NCBI GenBank assembly: GCA_030220185.1
Contig: JASPKZ010003415.1
Coordinates: 388,501-452,500, forward strand
DNA: 64,000 bases
Direction: 5' to 3'
Origin: Diploptera punctata
Taxonomy: Eukaryota > Arthropoda > Insecta > Blattodea > Blaberidae
The notes under the pieces are model-generated. The model saw only the letters and a list, made by a program, of their open reading frames with translations, made no database searches and had not been told where the DNA came from. The position numbers and the translations under genes were made by a program. This document shows positions 11,401 to 23,101 of the stretch, piece by piece; positions within the stretch are counted from its first letter, which is position 1, and the number at the start of each line of letters is the position of its first letter.

Positions 11401-12455
11401 GGGAGAAATCCAGTGAAAATAAGTAACAAAGAGTTACACATTTTAAAATAAATAAACAGCGATATGATTTTAAACCAAAAAGCGCCCAGTACAGACCTCT
11501 CTCTGCAGAATCATACAGAATAGCACTCAATAGCTTTAAACGTTCTTCTGATGAAAAAAAATCAGTTTTCGAAGGGCCTTCAATTATAAAAAATCAAGCA
11601 GAGGGCACAGCAGTAATCAGGTAGGCCTACTAGTTTTATTATCTTAAATTCCAATTTATGTTTTCGTCCTTTGCACTTCCAAACAGTAACAACATTTTTG
11701 ATAAAATATAACTATTAATATCATATTATATTGTTCGTACCGTAACTCAAATCTTCATTTCCGACCTGTTCACACAGATACATCTGTTAGGAATATTAAT
11801 GACTTGCGAAAGAATGAGGCTCCTAAGATTGTTCTGAAGAAAATGTTATTTAAAAAATATCTTAATCAATCCTATCAATTAGACATCGAAAATAACCATG
11901 ACAGAATTGTCTGTCAGCGTTTTAGCGAGCGCAATGTTTGTTCTTTAAGAATCATCCTCGGCATTTGACAAAGAATATAACATTGAGTTCATTAAACAGC
12001 TAAATCGGACAGTCGCAATTTTCGATTTTTCGCACCAAACTTAGTATATGATATTTAAATGAAACGGGGAAAATATTCTCCAAAAATAAATCGTACCACT
12101 TAAATTGCGGTTTTACCAGACACTTGAAATTAAAAATATCTTTATAAATCCGCCACATTTGATTTGTCGCAATCTTACTACATACGGTACCACACAAAAT
12201 ACTTAACCCTTAAATTGCAAATTTGTTCTGTATGATACATTTTAATTTATTAGTTTTTCACATAGCAATGGTTACATGATTCATAAGAGATTATTACAAT
12301 TTGTGGCAAATTGAGTTTTTTTTTTCCAATTTAAGGATTAAAAAAGGAATATTTATTCCAAAGACCAGAAAAATCGGACCATATATTCGACTTGCTCAAG
12401 AATTCGCTTTGTTTATCTATTTCCTGCGTATTTTTTTAAAGCTGAACATGTCTAA
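11401..12455. other. No recognisable feature
   Basis: 11,730-11,960 has a faintly coding look, but I cannot name it and it is full of stops. 12,000-12,200 has one short minus-strand frame with no motif. Confidence 0.4.
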
Positions 12456-12776
12456 AAGAGTCCACCACTGTGGTCTCGAAGTAGCATACTGCCTTGTCAC
12501 GCAGCGGGCCCTGGTTCGATCCCCGGTCGGGGCAGTTTTTCTGGGTGAGGTTTTTATCGGGGTTTTTCCTCACCTGTAAGACAAATGTCAGGAAAACTTT
12601 AAGGCCCAAACGGTCCCCGAAATCATATGGCCATCATCATCATCCTTCACCGATGTGGAAAGCAACGGGAAGCTACCACACCTACAATTCCCTAGTAAAG
12701 CTGCAAGCATAGCTTGAAAATGCTATGATTGCAGTAAAGGACCTGCCTTCGGGCAGAATTACTATGGATGGATGTC
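12456..12776 (+). mobile_element. SINE family A, near full length
   Basis: tRNA-like head with CACTGTGGTCTCGAAGTAGC (A-box side) and GGTTCGATCCCCGGTCGGGG (B box). The body has GTAAGACAAATGTCAGGAAA and CCCCGAAATCATATGGCC, then a (CAT)n stretch. The 3' part has GGAAGCTACCACACC and the end TACTATGGATGGA. Other copies: 15,206-16,985 (minus), 40,360, 53,619, 55,966. Confidence 0.85.
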
Positions 12777-13329
12777 GAAAAGAAATAAATAAAAAGGAGT
12801 TATTGACTGATTAGACCTATTATGGTAGAGGTTTTCATTATTTAATAAAATGTGAAGATATCCCATTGAAAACGGCATGTGACTGTAGATGTTTACTCCA
12901 AAGGAACTAAAATAAACATTTTAGAAGATATCAGTTTTTGGGTTGTCATAAAAATTTAATGACTGTTAGAAATAAGGTTCCTAATTTATTGTGATATGCT
13001 AGCTTACCTGTGCTGCAATAATGAATGCTTTCTCTTCGTGGAAAACGCGACGTTTCTCGAATGTACTACACTCTCTCATCCCATTGTATTTACTATGATT
13101 TCAATGATCTTGCAGTCTTGAGTTTGTAAAGAGGTCTGGTGAATGTTCACTATTACGTATAAATGGTGAGAGTTAAGTATGGCCAACATTTGAAACCGAA
13201 ATACAAGAAAAATGGAAGTAAAATAAATTGACCATTCAACAGACATGCACTATGCTCCTATATTACCTACCTGAATGTCTGTTTAAAATTTGAATGGCAG
13301 TACAAATTGGGCAGTCAGTGACGTTCATT
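12777..13329. other. No recognisable feature
   Basis: AT-rich DNA without motifs or long frames. Confidence 0.4.
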
Positions 13330-13815
13330 ATGGCTAATGTAACAGCTACATATACTTTACACGAGGAAAGGGAAAGTTGCTATTCTATGCAAGGGTACCA
13401 TCTGTGATTATTCGAGCGAAGAACAAGGACTGGCGAGCGTCATGTTGACCAACGTGATAATACAAGTACCCGCTAGAATCAATTACCAACATGTATAATC
13501 ATATATGACGGTACTCTATCCCAGGAGTCCACCTACATCACTGGGCAAGTTACGGTAAGAAAATGGGTAAGTTAGTGTAGGTTTGGGCAATTTTTATAGG
13601 AAAATGGGTAGGTTGGTTTGATTTGGGAAAGTTAGGTTGAAAAAATGAACTATTACACCATATTAGTTTAGTGTCCACTTGTTTATTAGCTTGTTTTTTA
13701 TAAGTTGGCTACACTGTCCTAGCAATGACTAATACATATTTTACAATTTAAATGTAGTGATTTTAGGTTGCTTTGAGCTCGACTTCTCATTTCATTTAAG
13801 GCATTTCTCACATTT
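13330..13815 (+). repeat. Dispersed repeat family R, copy 1
   Basis: Shares CTATCCCAGGAGTCCACCT, CCCGCTAGA and the string before TCATT/TAGCAATGACTAATACA with 20,875-21,265 (reversed); the left half also matches 49,320-49,485. Noncoding. Confidence 0.75.
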
Positions 13816-13893
13816 TCCTTATTTAAATGTATGTACGTGGTATGATAGTATAAAAATCCCCAGAAATTTATTATTCCTGGATTCATAATGGGT

Positions 13894-14506
13894 AAGATGT
13901 TAATTATATAATTTTTATCTGGTAAGTCAGTCGTCCTCAACTAAGTTATTAAACTTCAAGTTATTCTGATATGGAGGCCTTTCGAAAACAATGTTTCATC
14001 TTCTGCGTTTTAACTGGAATTGATGGTGTTATATATGTTGTATAACGGATTTATGTCTGCGGTTATGTTCTCGTTGAGCAGGTCTTTATTCCTTGCTTCT
14101 TTTAGAAACTGTATGTCTTCAAGGATGCTGATTCTGTTGTTATTGTATTCTCTGTGTAGTACTGACATAGAGTTATCGATTTTTTCAAATTGATGAACTC
14201 TGTGTCAATACTACACAGAGAATACAATAATAACAGAATCAGCATCCTTGAAGACATAGAGATTCTAAAAGAAGCAAGAAATAAAGACCCACTAAACAAG
14301 AACATAACCGCAGCAGACATAAATCCGCTATACAACCTATATAAAAACGCAGAAGATTAAACATTGTTTTCGAAAGGCCTCCATATTAGAATAACTTGAA
14401 GTTTAATAACTCAGTTGAGGACGACTGACTTACCAGATAAAAATTATGTAATTAACATCTTATTGCATAACCTCAACGATGCTTTAATATGAATTTCAAA
14501 AGTGTT
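13894..14506 (+). mobile_element. Foldback Penelope-like element
   Basis: 613 bp flanked by a 14-bp direct repeat GATTCATAATGGGT (13,880-13,893 and 14,507-14,520). The inside is an inverted repeat: arm 13,894-14,190 against 14,200-14,462, with a short centre near 14,190. The plus arm encodes a short C-terminal piece (NNNRISILEDIEILKEARN, NITAADINPLYNLYKN, then stop near 14,358) that I recognise as the end of a Penelope-type GIY-YIG protein. Next to the stop each arm carries a hammerhead-like CGAAAGGCCTC motif. Confidence 0.75.
14350..14385 (+). ncRNA. Degenerate hammerhead-ribozyme-like motif
   Basis: CAGAAGA (a consensus core would be CTGANGA, so one core base is changed), a stem II of AAAC and GTTT around ATT, then GAAA, the palindrome AGGCCT and C. 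A mirror copy lies at about 13,970-14,016 on the minus strand. Probably inactive. Confidence 0.45.
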
Positions 14507-14520
14507 GATTCATAATGGGT

Positions 14521-15205
14521 GAAAAAAAATTCCATACAGTTCTGCTGGTTCATTAGGCTTATAACATCAGGCGATGTAGCAAATTCTTTACATGCCGATG
14601 AACGTGAAAAGAAATAACCTTCAAGTATGATTGTACTTGTAGTATGTTGGTAATAACGTATTATTTTGCTTCATTTCATACTATGGCGAACTTGATATGC
14701 TTACGTTATAAACTGGAATGTGGAAAATTAACTATTGCGTCTCTCAAATCCTTTACCATATGCACCTTCCGCCAACACAAAAACTCAAACATGGCGTGTT
14801 GTGAATCTATTTACCGTAAACAATGTTAAGTATATTCTGTACATAGCATTAATTTGTTACCTGTCACCTTGTTTAGCCTCAATACCCGTTCACGGTAGAT
14901 TCTAAAAATAGACACCTTTAAATTTCCAGAAAACAGTTATAAATAGCAGACGTATGAAGTGGGCAAAATTGTTGCCATGAGGAAGAAAATTGAATCTCGA
15001 ATAATGCTAATAATTAACATGACGTCACGAGTATTGTAATAATTTTCGTTTATCTACTCAACTTAGGCCTAATATGTCATATTAATATAACATTTTTAAA
15101 CATTTTGCGACATCGGAAGTTTTAGAATAATAATTTATATGACATTCTGAATGGCGGCCCTTACGTGAGAACAAAAATAGTAGGCCTATATCTGAAGTTT
15201 CATTT
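14521..15205. other. No recognisable feature
   Basis: AT-rich single-copy-looking DNA. Short frames have no motif. Confidence 0.4.
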
Positions 15206-16985
15206 ATATCCATCCATAGTAATTCTGCCCGAAGCCAGGTCCTTCACCGCACCCTGGGGGTCCGTCGGACCCCAGCTGTGCTCACAACAGCAACAGGGCG
15301 CGTCCCCGGGCGGCGGATAGGGGAACGGTCGGTGGTTTGCTTGCATTCCTCCCGGCTAGGTCCGGACCGGACCCGCGGGCCATTTGTGGGGTCGTCAGGA
15401 CTCGAGCGACCTGACGTACTATTTAGCTCGTGCTGCGCCCACTCCAGCAGCAAAACGCGTCCCCTCGGTGGCGTAGTGGGGAAAAGGTCGGTGGATCTGC
15501 TAGTCAGTCCTCCCTTCCAAGTCCGATGGACTCGCGGACCATGAGTGGGGTCAGCAGGAAAAACATTTGGCTATAGGGGCCTGCTGTCAAGCCTGAACGA
15601 CCCCGGCCCACAGCAGGGGGCCTGTGCCGCCGTTGGCGGGGCGGTGGGAGACTAGGGAGTCGTGTACCCTATCTCCTGGTTCATTGAACCTGAGACCATC
15701 TGTGGGGGCACCATGGGAAATGAGCTCCCTGGATGCCTACATTGCTCAGTGGGCTGCCTCACAGCAGCTACACGACTTGGCCTAGTCTTGCGAACGGGCT
15801 GGATGGGACAATACCGGGCGTAATGCTGGGAATTACCACCAGGTCAATAAGCTCGGGAAAGGAGGAAGCGCGGTCTTTTTGGTTCTTCGAGACTTAGCGC
15901 CAACTCTGGAACCGAGTGACCCAAGGACAATCTGTGAGGTCGTCAGGAGTTGAGCGACCTGACGTACTAAATGCTCAGGCTGGACCCACTTCAGCAACCA
16001 AACACGTCCCCAGCTGGTGCACTGGGGGAAAGATCGGTGGATCTGCTAGACAGTCCTCCCGGTTAAGTCCAAGGGACTCGTGAACCATTAGTGGGGTAGG
16101 CAAGAGTTGAGCGCCTTGTCGTACTATTTGCTCATCTGTTGGAGCTTGCGAGCTCCGTGCTGGCCCACAACAGCTGCAGAAGGCGTCCCTGGGGGCACAC
16201 CAGGGCTCAGCTCGGACCAGTCCAGCGGGGAGCTACTGTACTGGTTCCTGGCTTGGCCTACGGGCCCGTCGACAAACTGTGGGGTCGCCAGGAGATGAGC
16301 ACCTGGATGTACTAAAAGTCTCACACTGTTGGGCTTGTAGCCCTAGCCGGTCTTACAACGGCTGCAGGACACGCCCCTGGAGGCAGAACAGGGGAATGGT
16401 CGGTGGATCTGCGACAGCAGTCCTCCCGGCTAGGCTCATGGAGCCCGTGGACCAACTGTGGGGTCATCAGGATTGAGCGACCTGATGTACTATGTAGCTC
16501 ATCAATTGCCCAGAAGTGCAAACTCCAACACTCTCTCCCTGGAGTGTTGGTGTAAGGACCGAGAACTTGAACGTGGACGCGAAGTTAGGATAGGGAGGAC
16601 TAGAACTAGGACTTGGGAGTATGGTCATGACGACCGAGGTATCCCAAGGGGTGGACGGCAGGGCCTAGATGTCCTTCACCGCAACCATAGCATTTTCATG
16701 CTATGCTTACAGCTTTACTAGGGAATAATTGAAGGTGTGGTAGTTTCCCGTTGCTTCCACACTGGTGAAGGATGATGATGATGATAGTGACAAGGATGAT
16801 GATGATGATGATGACCATATGATTTCGGGGACCGTCTGGGTCTTAAAGTCTTCCTGACATTTGTCTTACAATTGAGGAAAAACCCCGATAAAAACCTCAC
16901 CCAGAAAAACTGTCCCGACCGGGGATCGAACCCGGGCTCTCTGCGTGAAAGGGCAGCACACTACCTCGAGACCACTGCGGTGGAC
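15206..16985 (-). mobile_element. SINE family A, split by a 1.4-kb insertion
   Basis: The 3' end of a minus-strand SINE A lies at 15,206-15,251 (CCATAGTAATTCTGCCCGAA). The rest continues at 16,684-16,985 up to its tRNA-like head (CCCGACCGGGGATCGAACCC). GTCCTTCACCGCA is present on both sides of the insert. Confidence 0.85.
15252..16670. mobile_element. GC-rich tandem-repeat insertion of unknown class
   Basis: 1,419 bp, strikingly GC-rich against the AT-rich surroundings, flanked by the 13-bp direct repeat GTCCTTCACCGCA (15,239-15,251 and 16,671-16,683). Inside are about six to seven imperfect units of roughly 157-188 bp. Unit starts fall near 15,387, 15,546, 15,935, 16,092, 16,280 and 16,459. 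Each carries GTCAGGA...GAGCGACCTGACGTACTA followed by GGTCGGTGGATCTGC and CAGTCCTCCC. 15,560-15,930 is a diverged segment. The short open frames across it are unconvincing. The target duplication suggests insertion by retroposition. It could be a repeated 5' region of a LINE or a SINE-like array. I do not recognise it. Confidence 0.75.
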
Positions 16986-17015
16986 TTTTTATTTATATAA
17001 TGTTATTCATTTAAT

Positions 17016-17275
17016 GCCAGCCTCATGGTCTAGTGGTCAGAGTTTCTTAATACAATTCATGGATTCCCGGTTTCGATTCCGTCAGAGCACAGGATTTTTT
17101 CTTAGAGGAAATTAGTGGCCTCCCTTGGCCTGGTGTTAGGTTAAATTAAGGGTTAAGGACTCTCCTGGTGCTTCATTTTCATTAATCATCTGTCATATCA
17201 TGGGGATAACGTAACTCCATCTTCCAGGTGCCCCAAATTGAGAAATGGGTTACAATTCCGCCAATACTGGGAACC
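17016..17275 (+). mobile_element. SINE family D
   Basis: Head with ATGGTCTAGTGGTCAGAG (A box) and GGTTTCGATTCC (B box). The body has CTCTCCTGGTGCTTCATTTT and TTCCAGGTGCCCCAA. A related copy is at 39,146-39,478. Confidence 0.75.
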
Positions 17276-17420
17276 ATTTGGGCCTGAGTTTCCATATTTG
17301 TCTCGCAGAAAGGAAAAACCCTGAAAAAAATCACCTAGCAAGCTTGTTCCGACCGGGAATCTAAAGTGGACCCGCTGCGTAAGAGGCAACGACGCTACCC
17401 CGAGGCCACAGCGGTGGTTT
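17276..17420 (-). mobile_element. SINE A head fragment
   Basis: Reverse complement of the SINE A head: CCACCGCTGTGGCCTCGGGGT, a B-box region (GATTCCCGGTCGG) and the TTTTTCAGGGTTTTTCCTTT leader. It joins directly to SINE D. Confidence 0.65.
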
Positions 17421-17614
17421 CATATTTTTTATACAACATTATTTTTTAATTTACAAAATCATTCCTCCTGGGATCACATAGGAGGCGCCCGGTTGCCGTT
17501 TCATCTAACCCTCAAGCTACATTGAAGAAAACAATAATTTATATTGTATTAATGCCCTCCAATAAACTGATCAAGGAATGAACGTTCCCTATGAACAGTC
17601 TGTGGAAAACACAG

Positions 17615-17930
17615 ATGAAACTATCTAACTCACTGGCACTATTAAACCCATAGGTTCACGGTCGCGCGGATATAAGCTTTTCATACATCTCTATTTTGAT
17701 CTAATGTTTTCCAATCATTCTCTACATAATCTATGTTCCTCAATGTATGGCTAATTTATTCTCCCACCTCTGGCCTACGCACTGGGCATTTTCCCTCTGG
17801 TTTTCCTACAAGAAACTTATTCATACCACATGTCCTGCCCATCGCAGTCAACGATACTTAAATGCTTTATTGTATCATATCTCCCATAAAGATCATGTAG
17901 CTCTCTCTTATGTAATATTTGACCCATTTT
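17615..17930 (-). pseudogene. LINE A 3' end
   Basis: Minus-strand C-terminal region and 3' end, starting at the TAACTCACTGGCAC end and running through the GRPR-type segment (GCGTAGGCCAGAGG). A small internal deletion near 17,820 removes the middle of the MGNERGAW-type region. Confidence 0.75.
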
Positions 17931-17998
17931 GGGGGGGGGGTAGGGGGTAATGTACATTGTAAGCTAAAGTACAATACATATTGAACTGAAAGTAATTA

Positions 17999-18065
17999 GA
18001 TGACATTCTAGCTTTCATAAAACCGGAACGAGCCAACAGGCTTAATCCCTGGATGATGATGATGT
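17999..18065 (+). repeat. LINE 3' tail fragment
   Basis: AACCGGAACGAGCCAACAGG followed by CTTAATCCCTGGATGATGATG matches the end at 9388-9430. Confidence 0.55.
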
Positions 18066-18950
18066 AGGTCTATTTGAGGTACAACTTTTGTAGACCTTGT
18101 GAATATATTGTGGAAAGATTTTTTTTAATTATTTGACCCTTTAGTTCTTTGGGGTAAATGTACACTATGCGACAAAAATAATTACCCGCTTCAAAAAGCA
18201 GAGTCCCTGTTATGGCCCACTGCGCATGCTCCACAAGCTAAAGCTTTGATTCACGAGGAAACGCACTTTAAATATTTTAAATACGCTGTATTTGGTTTTA
18301 ATCGTCTTAAATGGTTAAAGAACAGTGAAGAAGACATGTTTCTAGATATTTACGAGTGTTATATTACTCAAATTGCGACAATTTAAATAAAGTTAAACTC
18401 TCGTTCATAGATCCTCAACCAATATTTAGACAAGTAGTATCCGAAGTTCGAATAGCGTAGATCGTTAAACCACTTACGAGAAGATGAAATATGTATGAAA
18501 AACAATGTTCGAATCCATCAACAATGTTTTTCATTCATTTGTATTTTCGCAAAATATATCCTATAAGTGCTATAACATTCAATTCCTGCCACCTAATCTA
18601 CGTCCACTTTACACTACTGGTATATTAAGTAATATTCCTGCATTCGTAAGCTGTGACATTATTTAGCTACCAGTATAAATGTAATTGTGTGTGTAGTACC
18701 ACGTTTTAATAATAATGCTATAGACTACATTTATGTAATAAAATATAATATGCTTCATATATTTATGTTTATTTATTTATTACGTATTAGTGAAGAAAAG
18801 GTTTCACCCTTCAATTAAAAATATTTAGTTCATATATGTCAATTCCAGCATAATAATAACCCATATATGATGGACAATAATATTATCTTTTATTGTCCAT
18901 CATCCATTGTAATAATATTTATAATAATATTGATAATGGGATGCACCAAA
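18066..18950. other. No recognisable feature
   Basis: AT-rich. 18,160-18,500 has scattered coding-like words but constant stops. I name nothing here. Confidence 0.4.
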
Positions 18951-19515
18951 GGATGTGAAGATTGTAATTAACTGGGGATCATAATTAACTCAAAATGTAC
19001 CCAAGAAAATGGCATACAATATAAAATTCAACAAAGCAGATCAGTTATTTGGCGTTTTGAGGGATACGAACATATGAATGGATACCAAATTAGAAATTTA
19101 TAAATTCATAATTCGAAGCACGCTAACATACGGTGCAGAAACTTGGCAGATGAATAACATTTTGAATTTAAAGTTCATGTCTACTGAAATTAATTGTTCT
19201 AGACGCTCAACTAGACGTTCTAAATTGGAAAAAATCAGAAATACAATCATCCGACAACAAATGAAAGTCCAAAATTCAATATTAAATTTTGTAAGATACA
19301 GACACTAGAATGATATGTTCATACACGTAGGGTGCCAAAGAAATGATTACCCAGACAAGCTTTGAAATAGATTCCACCTGGGAAAGGAAAGAGAAGTCCA
19401 CCTAGATTTAAATGGATAGACGATGTAAGAAGAGGTATGAGGGAGCTAGGTCTCGAAGAATTGGAATGTAAAAATAGAGAATTATGGAGAAAGAAGATAA
19501 AACTTTAAAAAAGCT
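18951..19515 (+). pseudogene. LINE C-terminal relic
   Basis: The open stretch 19,078-19,308 contains KLEIYKFIIRSTLTYGAETW, the usual LINE motif downstream of RT, followed by a K/R-rich helix. Further on, 19,370-19,500 encodes PGKGKRSPPRFKWID-like and MRELGLEELECKNRELWRKK-like segments in broken frames. Confidence 0.75.
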
Positions 19516-19674
19516 TTGGGCACATGAAGATGTTTTATTACATTATAAACCAGTTTATAAATAAATAATAATAACATAGTAATACTTCCAAATGGTTAGT
19601 ACGTTTTTCCTTTAAGAATGGACAGACGGAATAAAATAGAAAGCATTTTAACAATTAAAAAAATTAACCTAATC

Positions 19675-19745
19675 GGGAATCAAACCTGTGACCTTCTGCA
19701 TACCGATAAAGATACTAAGCACTGAGCTAAGGATACGCTGTCTAA
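19675..19745 (-). repeat. tRNA-like SINE head
   Basis: On the minus strand: TAGCTCAGTGCTTAGTAT (A box) and GGTTTGATTCCCGATTAGG (B box and T arm). No clear acceptor pairing. Likely a SINE head. Confidence 0.5.
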
Positions 19746-20585
19746 TTGCGGTTGAAAGAATACTCTTCAAAGGACGAAGGGATACGTATTGTAGATCTAC
19801 TGTACAATTAATTTACTCGTGTGAATCGCGCGTTGGAACTTAAAATATTCGGGATCAAGAGTCGGCCCATTCTTTTTGTCGCTAAGTGTACATTCAAAAA
19901 CTGAAGTACAATAAGAATTGAAATAAAAATAATTTGATGAGAGTGTATATGAAGCAGAACTTTTGTGGACGCGGTGGAAAAGAGTATTTGGATGAATGTA
20001 AAGATTGGAGCCGAGCTACGTGCAACACGACTGAATAAAGTAACGTGCAAAGATGTCACAGCAAAATACGGCAGCGAAATCTAATTCAGTTGAGTGCGTA
20101 CAAAAACGAAAACCGCATCTTGAATATATTTATTGGAGCTCTAAGTTTAGAGAGAGAGAAAGAAAAGTTTGAAGTGAACCATGCTCTCTTTTCTTATGAA
20201 GGAACCAGCCGATTCCACCTGATATTATACGTTCAACTTCATCAACCATGCGTGGAAACGAAGCATCGCATCACAGAGTTCATATTGTACCACTATATAA
20301 TGTAAAATGGCATCAGGGGGCATACTGTTTTATCTCCTCAACTGCACTATCAAAATATCAAATGCCTCTATATTTTTAGATTCTATTTTGTTTTGAATTA
20401 TCTATTATTACGATATCACATAAAAGTTAAGATATTGAGTTTGTAAAGGAAAAACTTACACAGGATGTTCGGAAATTCTCATTTAAAACTTCGGGGTTTT
20501 ATACCACCAATATCAATTCAAATAAAAGAAACAAACAAAAAATGCAATTTATTATTGTAGTATGTGATTAATTAAAAATGAAAAT
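19746..20585. other. No recognisable feature
   Basis: Two short overlapping frames on opposite strands (19,808-20,059 and 20,045-20,305) have no motif. I do not call a gene. Confidence 0.4.
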
Positions 20586-20830
20586 ATCCGCAATTCGTGT
20601 CCAACTCAGGGTCGGATCGAGGGATGAGATGAGATGAAATCCCTTATATAGAGGTCTGTGAATGATAAGGGTGCCGGCCGACAAAGCCTGACGCACATGA
20701 ATGAAATGAAATGAAATGAAACGAAATGGAGGAGATGAGTATGGAGAAATGGTGGCAGGGGAAAACTTGAGAAAACCCCGAGAAAAACCTGGCCAAGCTC
20801 CGTTTCGTCCACCGCGAAATGTGAATAATT
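20586..20830 (-). mobile_element. SINE family B, reversed
   Basis: Mirror of 4265-4620: GTCCAACTCAGGGTCGGATC, GGTGCCGGCCGAC, a GAAAT-repeat stretch and CCAAGCTCCGTTTCGTCCAC. Confidence 0.75.
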
Positions 20831-20874
20831 ACTTGAGAGAAATACATACGTCGATCTTTTCCAAAAAAAAAAAT

Positions 20875-21265
20875 GTGAAAAATGCCTTAATATAAAGCGA
20901 GAAGTTGAGCTTAAAGTAACCTAAAATCAGCATATTTGCAAATGTAAAATGTGTATTAGTCATTGCTCAGACAGTGTAGCCAATCTACCATTAAAACCCG
21001 CTAACAAATATTTGAAGGCTAAAGAAATCTGGTTTACTAATTGGCCCATTCTCACCCAACTTACCCAAACTAACATTAACTTGTCCATTTTCTCTCTCTA
21101 ACTTGCTCATTGATGTAGGTGGACTCTTGGGATAGATTCCTCTTATATGTGAGCAAACATGTTGGAAATTAGCTCTAGCGGAAACATGTGTTATCACATT
21201 GGCCAAATCGACGCTAAAAGTCACTTGTTCTCCGATCAAATATTCACTGGTGGCAAAGAATAGCC
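20875..21265 (-). repeat. Dispersed repeat family R, copy 2
   Basis: Reverse of 13,330-13,815. It also shares ACTTGTTCTCCGATC and AACATGTTGGAAATTAGCTC with the copy at 49,320. Confidence 0.75.
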
Positions 21266-22005
21266 AAAACGTTTAGAGAATGTAGACAATACTTGGAGGA
21301 TAACAATTTTAATAGTACGGTAATTTTAGTCCTGAAAACGAACTTTTTTTGTGCTTCAGGTACCAGACCTTATTAAGCGTTTAAATTTCTCGCGTCTGCC
21401 GCGGATAAATCGATAATAATCGAATGCCATGATTCATTTAATTACATTTACACAACCAAACATTCACAGATTTCGTGACAATGTCCAAAGTCAAGGGCAA
21501 TATAGATACTTCGGTTAGTCAGTGTAAAAATAAGATGGAGCGAGTGTACCAGAACATAATTCGCAGGTACAATATGTGCAACAAACTTGGCGGTCGCCAC
21601 ATCAAATCGCTGTTGTAGTGGTTTAGTACTAACCACAATGTTAAGTACAGAGGAGAAGTTTGGTAGTGTTGTGTGTAAACAATTATACTTAGAGTAAGAA
21701 ATTGAATTCTCCCTCCCCTTGACATCGGGCATTGTCACGAAGTCACTGAATTTTGGGTTGTGTTAATATAATTAACTGAATCCTAAATCATTAAATTACT
21801 GTCGATTTATCTCCGGAAAACGTAAGATGTTTGAACATTTAATACGAAATTGTTATAACTCCAGCACGAAAGCGGTACGTTTCCGGACCAAGGTTCCTAT
21901 TCAAAACGTTATCCACTCTTTACCCTTAGCAAGCCCTAGAAGTTCGTAACGAGAATTTCCTAATAGCCTGTATGTGTTGTAAATAGACACATGTTCACCA
22001 TTATG
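21266..22005. other. No recognisable feature
   Basis: Two overlapping minus-strand frames at 21,448-21,738 lack motifs and starts worth trusting. Confidence 0.4.
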
Positions 22006-22690
22006 CAGGGTGTCTGATAAGTAACTCCCTATATTTAAACAGTTATAATTTATTTAGTTATTAATCTTTTCTTTCCCGCACTACTGTTAGATATACCACT
22101 GTTTGAGATATTGATTAACAACACTTTAATATCTGTATAAGCTTCAGTCATCTCTACTTTTTTAAAGCGAACATGCAAGTTCATTATTGCTGCCTGCAGC
22201 TCATTTAGTAGAACATTGGTCAACACATTGGATATTGATGGTTCCAATTCATCCAAATTCCTTGACGAGATCTTTGACGCAGTTACTTCTCAGGTCTCTT
22301 CGTGAACATTTCCGAACTTTGTCAACATACTCTCATGTCTTCAAAGTTGATAGTTTTCTTGATCTTCTTGCATCGCTGGCACTGCCATACTATTAACTTT
22401 TTATGGCAATTTTTAACTATTTTTGCATTCAGTGTTCTATGGATCCCTCATTCATCGCTTCACCACTTTGCACTCCATAACAGATCCCCATACCCCATAA
22501 CGAGCTGCTATTCTAGCCCACTTTTCAACACTCAAAACAGGCGGCATTTCTACTAAAGTAAAAAAATAAAATAATGTTAAACAAAACGTCAGAGAGCAGT
22601 GTTTCTAACAATAGTAGTTCTCAAAAATTGTTTAATGAATAAATAAATTATAACTATTTAAAAACAGACAGCGACTTATCAGGCACCCAG
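22006..22690. mobile_element. Non-autonomous TIR element, Tc1/mariner-like ends
   Basis: Ends CAGGGTGTCTGATAAGT (22,006) and the inverse of CTGGGTGCCTGATAAGTCG (22,690), with matching inner TAGTTATAATTTATTTA segments: about 60 bp of imperfect TIR. The 685-bp interior has one 68-codon minus-strand frame without a catalytic motif. Target duplication not clear. Confidence 0.7.
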
Positions 22691-22789
22691 TAAAATGCAT
22701 ACAGATTATTGCAGTGCGTTTAAGAGATCAGTTTGAAGAAGATAGGAACATATTCCAAAGAAACCGTCTCCAACATCATGAGGTAATAT

Positions 22790-23101
22790 TTAAATTCTCG
22801 CATGCAGGAATTATGCCGGATGAGGCAAGCACAGGACGCCCAATGATATCCGTTGAACATATGAAAGCCAGGTATCACTGATACATTGATTTCGCAAACT
22901 GATGTAGCACCACTACATTTTGCTCTAACTGTGCTGGAATATCTGAATGAGATGTTCGCGACAGGTGGATATGAAGGTCATTTCCTCTTATTTGACACCA
23001 CGTTTGCCCTATCTCACACCTCTGGACTTTTTCGTTTGATAGTTCATCACGCAACAGGTGTACAGAGCCAGAATCTGCAATGTAAGACGCCTGGTAAGTG
23101 A
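22790..23101 (+). pseudogene. Mariner-type transposase C-terminal relic
   Basis: The open stretch 22,886-23,101 contains APLHFALTVLEYLNEMFATG, which matches the segment after the second catalytic aspartate (normally QDGAPPH). The DNA downstream still resembles the SPDLTPLDFF region with substitutions and small indels. Disabled. Confidence 0.6.

Noticed and set aside
14644..14829. Possible small gene
   Set aside because: 61 codons, no motif, no neighbours or signals to support it.
15252..16670. CpG island with host promoter
   Set aside because: It is an insertion inside a SINE with a target duplication, so a native promoter is unlikely.
15244..16721. Several frames of 60-90 codons in the GC-rich array
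   Set aside because: Overlap on both strands, change with each repeat unit and have no motif. GC-rich DNA has few stops by chance.
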